From Wenzhouxiangella sp. XN79A (lineage in GTDB: Bacteria > Pseudomonadota > Gammaproteobacteria > Xanthomonadales > Wenzhouxiangellaceae), in assembly GCF_012272825.1 (NCBI RefSeq), contig NZ_JAAWWS010000157.1:130888-194887 (forward strand): a stretch of 64,000 nucleotides of DNA. The letters are read 5' to 3'. Shown one piece after another: positions 58,132-64,000 of this stretch. The notes below the pieces were generated by a model, which searched no databases, was not told the origin of the DNA, and was given only the letters and a program-made list of their open reading frames with translations. Each line of letters begins with the position of its first letter. Positions within the stretch are counted from its first letter, which is position 1. The position numbers and the translations under genes were made by a program.

Positions 58132-59022
58132 TCAGGCAACCCCGAGGAAGGAATGAAGATAGTGGTCGACCAGCAAAAAGGCGAACAGGGCCATCAGGTA
58201 GACCACGGAATAGTGGAAGAACGCCATCGGCAGTTCGTCGCTGCGGCTGACCATCAGCGCGATCGCGTAGCCCAGGAAGCCGGCGTTGAGGACCAGGCTG
58301 CCGGCCAGGTAGACCCAGCCGCTCATGCCGGTCAGGAACGGCAGCAGGGTGACCAGCACCAGGATGATCGAATAGAACAGAATCTGCCAGCGGGTGAACG
58401 GAATCCCGTGGGTGACCGGCAGCATCGGCAGGCCGACGCCGGCGTAGTCGTCACGGCGATGGATGGCCAGCGCCCAGAAGTGCGGCGGCGTCCAGACGAA
58501 GATGATCAGGAACAGGATCAGCGCATAGGCGTGCACTTCGCCGGTGACCGCGGCCCAGCCCAGCACCGGGGGTGCGGCGCCGGCCGCGCCGCCGATCACG
58601 ATGTTCTGTGACGTGGCGCGTTTGAGCCAGACGGTGTAGACCACCGCGTAGCCGATCAGGCTGAGGAAGGTCAGCGCGGCGGTCAGCGCGTTGACGCCGA
58701 GGATCAGCATCACCATCGAGATCACGGCCAGGGCCAGCGCGAAGGCCACGACCTGGGTCTCGGTCAGCTCCCGGGTCGGCAGCGGCCGGTGGCGGGTCCG
58801 CGTCATCCGCGCGTCGATCCGCCGATCGAGCAGGTGGTTCAGGGCGGCGGCCGACGCGGCGGCCAGGCCGATGCCGAGGCTGCCGAGCAGCAGGGGCTGC
58901 AGGGGAACCAGGCCGGGCGTGGCCAGCGCCATGCCGACGATGGCGGTGAACACGATCAGCGCGACCACGCGGAGCTTGCACAGCCCCAGGAATGCGGTCA
59001 GCTTGCGCGTCGCGGCAGTCAT
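58132..59022 (-). CDS. ctaB: protoheme IX farnesyltransferase (heme O synthase)
   Basis: A 296-residue integral membrane prenyltransferase of the UbiA family that converts heme B to heme O. About nine hydrophobic helices are visible. The prenyl-diphosphate motif is [15 protein letters not shown], and the second loop holds Y-T-V-W-L-K-R. It sits between ctaA (3 bp upstream) and gcvP (0 bp downstream). The product is passed to CtaA to make heme A for an aa3-type oxidase. The gene is also called cyoE. Confidence 0.97.
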   Translation of the reverse strand: MTAATRKLTAFLGLCKLRVVALIVFTAIVGMALATPGLVPLQPLLLGSLGIGLAAASAAALNHLLDRRIDARMTRTRHRPLPTRELTETQVVAFALALAVISMVMLILGVNALTAALTFLSLIGYAVVYTVWLKRATSQNIVIGGAAGAAPPVLGWAAVTGEVHAYALILFLIIFVWTPPHFWALAIHRRDDYAGVGLPMLPVTHGIPFTRWQILFYSIILVLVTLLPFLTGMSGWVYLAGSLVLNAGFLGYAIALMVSRSDELPMAFFHYSVVYLMALFAFLLVDHYLHSFLGVA

Positions 59023-59025
59023 CGC

Positions 59026-60021
59026 TCAGGCGACGCTGCGGCGAGTGCGGTGGAGCAGTGCGACCATCGTGAACAGCAGGATCGCGGCGATGCCGTTGTG
59101 GGCCACGGCATTGGCCAACGGCAGTCCGCCGACGATGTTGTAGATGCCGATGAGCACCTGCACGGTCAGTACGCCGATCATCCCGAACGCCAGCCCGCGC
59201 AGCTCTTCGACCCGGACCAGGCGCGAGAACAGCCAGGCCAGTACACCGACCACGGCGATCGCCCAGATCCGGTGCGCCATGTGGATGGCGACGCGAGCCG
59301 ACTGGTCGAGCACGCCGCCCTCGTAATCGACGCCGACGCCGCGCCAGATGCGGAAGCCCTCGCCGAAATCGGTCTGCGGCCACCAGGCCCCGGTGCAGGT
59401 CGGGAAGTCGGGGCAGGCCAGCGCGGCGTAGTTGGTGCTGACCCAGCCGCCGAGCAGGATCTGCACCACGACCACCGCGAAGCCCAGCCAGACCAGCGGG
59501 TGCAGCGCCCGTGCAGGAAGGCTGGGCTTGGAGGTCGAAGTGGTCTTCAGCGCCAGCCAGAACAGCAGTGCACCGGTCGCCATGCCGCCGGCGAGGTGAG
59601 CGGTGACGATCGCCGGCTTGAGCAGCAGCGTGACCGTCCACATGCCGAGAATGCCCTGGAAGATCACCAGCGCGAGAATGCTCATCGGCAGGCCGACCGG
59701 CTGGGCCGGGTCCCGTCGATTGCGCCAGGCCATCACGGCCATGATCACGATCAGCAGGCCGAGCAGGCTGGCCACGTAGCGGTGGGCCATCTCGCGGAAA
59801 GCCTTGCCCGAGTCGACCGCGCGGGTCACGGTGTGCTCGCTGAATACGCGGGTGGCGGTCTCGATGTGCTCCGGCGTCTTCGGCCAGGTCACCATGCCGT
59901 AACAACCAGGCCAGTCGGGGCAGCCGAGACCGGCGTGGGTCAGGCGCACCCAGGCACCGGCGACGATCACGAACAGACAGAGCCCGGTGGCGATCCAGGC
60001 GAGGCGGCGGAAGTTCTTCAT
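59026..60021 (-). CDS. ctaA: heme A synthase
   Basis: A 331-residue membrane protein of the COX15/CtaA type with eight helices that oxidises heme O to heme A. Conserved segments include GAWVRLTHAGLGCPDWPGCYG near the N-terminus, with a WP motif and a histidine, E-H-T-V-T-R, A-H-L-A-G-G and, late in the chain, V-A-I-H-M-A-H-R. Histidines for heme binding are present in both halves. It follows the SCO-like gene by 1 bp and precedes ctaB by 3 bp. Confidence 0.97.
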   Translation of the reverse strand: MKNFRRLAWIATGLCLFVIVAGAWVRLTHAGLGCPDWPGCYGMVTWPKTPEHIETATRVFSEHTVTRAVDSGKAFREMAHRYVASLLGLLIVIMAVMAWRNRRDPAQPVGLPMSILALVIFQGILGMWTVTLLLKPAIVTAHLAGGMATGALLFWLALKTTSTSKPSLPARALHPLVWLGFAVVVVQILLGGWVSTNYAALACPDFPTCTGAWWPQTDFGEGFRIWRGVGVDYEGGVLDQSARVAIHMAHRIWAIAVVGVLAWLFSRLVRVEELRGLAFGMIGVLTVQVLIGIYNIVGGLPLANAVAHNGIAAILLFTMVALLHRTRRSVA

Positions 60022-60022
60022 T

Positions 60023-60595
60023 TCATTCCCGAACGGTCCAGGTCAACAGGCGCCGGAGATCCTTTCGGATTCCCGTCGGATCGGTCTCGAGACCGAAGCG
60101 CTCCATTATATTTCCCTGGGGATCAACGATGTAGAAACCGCCGGTTTCGGCGCCCGGGATCACCGCGCGCAGCGGCGCTGCGTCGGGGCCGCCGACCACG
60201 TCGAAGACCGGGTCGAGCTCGCGGATCCGCGCGCCCAGCGTAGCGTCGGGAGCGTCTCCGGTGATCAGCAGCAGGTCGATATCGGGCACGTGGCGGTTCT
60301 GGGCGGCCCGGACCTGCCGCAGCAGGTAGGCCCGCTCCTGGCAGTCCACCGCGCACGGACCGGGTTCGACCTGCAGCAGGGTCCAGCGCTCGAGCAGATC
60401 CTCCCGTGCCACGGAGCCGCCATCGGCCGTCGCCAGCTCGAAGGCCGGCAGCGGGACGACCGGCTCGATCAGCTCACCGTGCGAGCGTTCCGGGGCCGGC
60501 TCCCACTCGACCCAGCGCGAATTGAGCAGCACCGCGACCAGGATCGGGGCCAGGAACAGGGCGAACAGCAGGACCAGCGTGAGTCGGGGATTCAT
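60023..60595 (-). CDS. SCO-like/thioredoxin-fold cytochrome oxidase assembly protein
   Basis: A 190-residue protein with one N-terminal membrane anchor (about 5-24) and a periplasmic thioredoxin-fold domain. A C-x3-C pair (C81 and C85 in G-P-C-A-V-D-C) takes the place of the copper-binding CxxxC of SCO proteins, and a Y-I-V-D-P-Q-G-N segment fits the rest of the fold. It lies between surf1 (4-bp overlap) and ctaA (1-bp gap). A role in copper delivery or thiol reduction for the CuA centre is inferred from that position. Confidence 0.85.
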   Translation of the reverse strand: MNPRLTLVLLFALFLAPILVAVLLNSRWVEWEPAPERSHGELIEPVVPLPAFELATADGGSVAREDLLERWTLLQVEPGPCAVDCQERAYLLRQVRAAQNRHVPDIDLLLITGDAPDATLGARIRELDPVFDVVGGPDAAPLRAVIPGAETGGFYIVDPQGNIMERFGLETDPTGIRKDLRRLLTWTVRE

Positions 60596-61317
60596 CGGTC
60601 TTCCAAGGTATCGGGGCGGCGGGGTCGGGCGCGGTGCGCGCGCCAGCTCAATCCGGACCAGATGGCGACGACGACGGCGGCCATCAAGCCCCACTGGAAC
60701 GCATAGCCCAGGTGACGTTCCGGGCCGAAGGTCACGACCGGCCAGTCGGCGCCGGTCAGGTGCGCCGGGTGGTCGGGATCGAGCCGGATCACCTGCGGCA
60801 GCAATTCGGGGCCGTACAGGCCGGCGAGCGGTTCGGGGTCGAAGTAGGTGACCAGGTTGGGCCAGCCGTCCGGATCGAGTTCGGAGCCGGCGCCGAGGCG
60901 CAGTCCGACTTCCGGCGGCGCGACCAGCAGGCCTTCGATGCGCTGGATTGCAGGCGGTCGTGGGTCGGGCCGCGGGGGACGGCGATCCGACCAGGGCGCC
61001 CAGCCACGATTGACCAGCACCAGCCGGCCGTCGTCGCCTCGCCACGGCGTGAACACCTGGACGCCCGGCTGGCGCTGGTGGACCTGGTTGTCGAGCAGGA
61101 GCTGGCGGTCGGCCTCGAACCGGCCGCTGGAGCGGACCCGCGCCGGCACCGCGGTCTCGGCCGAGACGTCCGATAGCGTCAGCGTCGGGGCGGCGGCCAC
61201 CTCGGCCAGCCGCTGGCGTTTGTCTTCGGCACGATCGATCTGCCAGAGCATCAACGCCACGCAGCCGCACACCACCGCGGCGGCGGCCAGGTGCGGAACG
61301 AGCGCGCGGAACGTCAT
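60592..61317 (-). CDS. SURF1-family cytochrome oxidase assembly protein
   Basis: A 241-residue inner-membrane protein with an N-terminal helix (about 8-25) and a C-terminal helix (about 208-228) around a periplasmic domain. Family landmarks are an L-W-Q-I-D-R-A-E-D-K-R start, VLVNRGWAP and H-L-G-Y-A-F-Q-W near the end. It inserts heme A into subunit I of aa3 oxidases. The start at 61317 directly precedes the first helix. It overlaps the SCO-like gene by 4 bp and is divergent from the DUF2909 gene. Confidence 0.93.
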   Translation of the reverse strand: MTFRALVPHLAAAAVVCGCVALMLWQIDRAEDKRQRLAEVAAAPTLTLSDVSAETAVPARVRSSGRFEADRQLLLDNQVHQRQPGVQVFTPWRGDDGRLVLVNRGWAPWSDRRPPRPDPRPPAIQRIEGLLVAPPEVGLRLGAGSELDPDGWPNLVTYFDPEPLAGLYGPELLPQVIRLDPDHPAHLTGADWPVVTFGPERHLGYAFQWGLMAAVVVAIWSGLSWRAHRARPRRPDTLEDR

Positions 61318-61371
61318 TCCGCCCACGCCGAGCGGGTAGGATGGCGGTCTTTCGAAACGGGGCAACCCGAC

Positions 61372-61617
61372 GTGCTGAGCAAGATCATCATCCTCGCCTT
61401 CCTGGCGGCCATTCTGTACAGCCTGGCTTCGAGCTTCTATTTCCTGGTCAACGACAAGGGAGACGGGGATCGAACCGTCCGCCGCCTGACCTGGAGGGTC
61501 GGATTGTCGCTGTTGCTGGTGATCGGGCTGTATGTGAGCTTCAAGCTGGGCTGGATCGAGCCGAGGGGCGTCGATCCGGTGCGCTATCCGGCGACCGAAG
61601 CGCCGGGCGGAGACTGA
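61372..61617 (+). CDS. DUF2909 twin-transmembrane protein
   Basis: An 81-residue membrane protein with two helices (about 4-22 and 40-60) separated by a charged V-N-D-K-G-D-G-D-R loop. The start is GTG at 61372; upstream codons of the frame look antisense to surf1 and are not conserved. DUF2909 genes are usually found beside surf1 and cytochrome oxidase genes, as here, and are thought to belong to oxidase assembly, with no known mechanism. It is too small for some gene finders. Confidence 0.87.
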   Translation: MLSKIIILAFLAAILYSLASSFYFLVNDKGDGDRTVRRLTWRVGLSLLLVIGLYVSFKLGWIEPRGVDPVRYPATEAPGGD

Positions 61618-61636
61618 CGAGCTCTGACGCGCCGGC

Positions 61637-62122
61637 TCAGCCGAGCAGCGACAGGACGTGCTCGGCGCTGGAGACCCGGAACTCGCCCGGCGCCTCGACC
61701 AGCACGTGTTCGACCACGCCGTCTCGAACGATCAGGGCGAAGCGCTGCGCGCGCATGCCCATTCCGAACGCGCGGCCGTCCATTTCCAGGCCCAGCGCCT
61801 GGGCGAAGTCGCCGTTGCCGTCGGCGGCCATGATGATGTCCTGACCGACGCCGGCCGATTCGCCCCAGGCGTTCATCACGAAGATATCGTTGACCGCCAT
61901 GCAGACGATCCGGTCGACCCCGGCAGCGCGCAGCGCATCGGCGTGTTCGACGAAGCCCGGCAGGTGCTTGGCCGAGCAGGTCGGGGTGAAGGCGCCGGGC
62001 ACCGCGAACAGCGCGGTCAGGCCGTCGCCCATCAGTTCGGCGGCGTCGACCGGCGACGGGCCGGTCTCGGTCATCAATGTCAGCTGCGCCTGCGGGAGGC
62101 GCTCACCCTGGGCAATGGTCAT
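61637..62122 (-). CDS. Prx5-type peroxiredoxin
   Basis: A 161-residue thiol peroxidase of the peroxiredoxin 5 group, which takes electrons from glutathione/glutaredoxin. The peroxidatic cysteine is C49 in V-P-G-A-F-T-P-T-C-S, and the VNDIFVMNAW segment is diagnostic for Prx5. It lies 4 bp after the response regulator gene on the same strand, so both may share a transcript. Confidence 0.93.
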   Translation of the reverse strand: MTIAQGERLPQAQLTLMTETGPSPVDAAELMGDGLTALFAVPGAFTPTCSAKHLPGFVEHADALRAAGVDRIVCMAVNDIFVMNAWGESAGVGQDIIMAADGNGDFAQALGLEMDGRAFGMGMRAQRFALIVRDGVVEHVLVEAPGEFRVSSAEHVLSLLG

Positions 62123-62126
62123 CGCT

Positions 62127-62492
62127 TCAGGCTCCCAGCGCGTCGTTGATGGCGCTGATCAGCTGCTTCTTGTCGACCGGCTTGGTCAGGTAGGCGCTGG
62201 CCCCCTGGCGCAGGCCCCAGATCCGGTCGGTTTCCTGGTTCTTGGTCGTCACGAAGATGATCGGGATGTCGGCCGTGCCGGAGTTCTTGGAAATCTTGCG
62301 GGTCGCCTGGAAGCCGTTCAGGCCGGGCATGACCACGTCCATCAGGATCAGGTCCGGCGTGTTGGCGATGGCTGCGTCGACCCCTTCTTCCCCGTTGCTG
62401 GCCGTGATGACTTCATGCCCCTCTTCCTCGACGATCTTCGACAGCGTGTACAGGTGCGTGTCGGAGTCGTCGACAATCAGAATCTTGGCCAT
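62127..62492 (-). CDS. pilH: single-domain response regulator (PilH/CheY-like)
   Basis: A 121-residue receiver domain without output. The phosphoacceptor is D52, with the acidic pair D8-D9, T82/T83 and K104 completing the site. The start MAKILIVDDSDTHLYTL and the IWGLRQGASAYLTKPVD end resemble PilH and PilG of type IV pilus chemotaxis more than CheY. No other pil-chp genes adjoin, so the assignment is by similarity. Together with the FimX-like protein it suggests twitching motility. Confidence 0.82.
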   Translation of the reverse strand: MAKILIVDDSDTHLYTLSKIVEEEGHEVITASNGEEGVDAAIANTPDLILMDVVMPGLNGFQATRKISKNSGTADIPIIFVTTKNQETDRIWGLRQGASAYLTKPVDKKQLISAINDALGA

Positions 62493-62574
62493 CGTTGTTC
62501 CTCGAGTCGGTTTCTGAAGTCCAAAAACTATACTACAAAATTGCTGCCGGCCACCATCGAGGGCTCGCCCGCCC

Positions 62575-63582
<1,008 letters not shown>

Positions 63583-63639
63583 GGTGTCACTCGAAGCTGC
63601 GGTCCTGTTGCCAAGCGTAACGGGTTCAGGGGGAAGGGT

Positions 63640-64000
63640 GCAGCGCATTGGTTTCCTTTGTCGATCGCGACAAAAGTAGGCAAAAGCGCTCTTACAGGCG
63701 GCGGAACGCGAAGGGGCTTCCGGATTGCGTCGGTGGGCCGGTGTCTGCGAAGCGCCCGGGCTCGCTCCGGCTGCGGTCTACAGTGGCCCCGGATGCATCC
63801 GCGAAGCCAGGGCCAGGCCGACGAGGCGCTGGTCGGCCACAAGCTTTGGCTGAGAGGTGGTTTGCTTTCTTCGCGTCTTGCTGGAGCCGCGTCCGGCGGC
63901 TGTGTCGGGGTTCTGGCTACAAGCGTTTCGCCACGCGGACTTCGTCCGCTTTCTGGCGACCTACTTTTGTCAGTCGCGACAAAAGTAGGCAAAAGCGCTC
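63640..64000. repeat. noncoding repeat element with 27-bp direct repeats
   Basis: Two identical 27-bp copies beginning TCGCGACAAAAGTAGG lie at 63665-63691 and 63974-64000, 309 bp apart. The second copy forms a perfect 12-bp inverted repeat (63960-63971 with 63978-63989) and the first a smaller one (TTTGTCG/CGACAAA). A 138-codon frame crosses the element on the minus strand, but it is low-complexity, Pro/Arg/Ser-rich and has no domain. I recall similar text in many gammaproteobacterial intergenic regions. The element may continue past the window. Confidence 0.75.

Overview
The window is about 64 kb of very GC-rich, gene-dense chromosome from a Gammaproteobacterium. Several features point to the Xanthomonadales/Chromatiales side (a Wenzhouxiangella-like organism is my best guess): the order miaB-phoH-ybeY-corC, a FimX-like pilus regulator, a high-potential iron-sulfur protein, an aa3-type oxidase assembly block with a DUF2909 protein, and EF-P beside EpmB. 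I see no tRNA, rRNA, CRISPR array, prophage or insertion sequence.

Region 1 (1-13.8 kb) is the most interesting. Two divergent gene strings leave a 219-bp intergenic region at 9.5-9.7 kb. Leftward run a fatty acyl-AMP ligase/acyl-ACP synthetase, an NAD-dependent epimerase/reductase, an acyl carrier protein and a serine palmitoyltransferase-like alpha-oxoamine synthase. These are followed by two S9 peptidases and a short-chain dehydrogenase cut by the window edge. Rightward run a GNAT-fold protein resembling bacterial ceramide synthase, a MobA-like nucleotidyltransferase, and an LptF-like plus an LptG-like permease, all joined by 4-bp start/stop overlaps. Together they give a complete dihydroceramide pathway, with candidate head-group activation and lipid export functions in the same transcription unit.

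Region 2 (13.8-28.6 kb) is mostly housekeeping: HiPIP, a fasciclin protein, an AlkB-like dioxygenase, xseB-tilS-accA, gluQ, htpX, the FimX-like protein, and epmB divergent from efp. Efp leads a tightly packed string: MTA/SAH deaminase, ubiG, a HAD phosphatase (gph or mupP), hslO and a squalene/phytoene-synthase-like protein.

Region 3 (28.6-48.7 kb) is accessory and rich in exported proteins: a subtilisin-like protease, a patatin, a peroxiredoxin, a Kef-type antiporter, a 1703-residue FG-GAP double-propeller protein, a PQQ-type sugar dehydrogenase and an MFS transporter. It also holds a 144-bp tandem repeat and a duplicated, partly decayed pair of genes for small secreted/collagen-like proteins. 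Three of the exported proteins end in the same short motif, aromatic and acidic (F-x-[DS]-[GS]-F-E).

Region 4 (48.7-64 kb) returns to core genes: gdhA, the miaB-phoH-ybeY-corC string, and an orphan exported protein behind a perfect CRP-type palindrome. Next come glycine dehydrogenase abutting the heme A synthesis/oxidase assembly genes (ctaB, ctaA, SCO-like, surf1), a Prx5 peroxiredoxin, a PilH-like response regulator and an AcuI/YhdH reductase. A noncoding repeat with paired 27-bp direct repeats closes the window.
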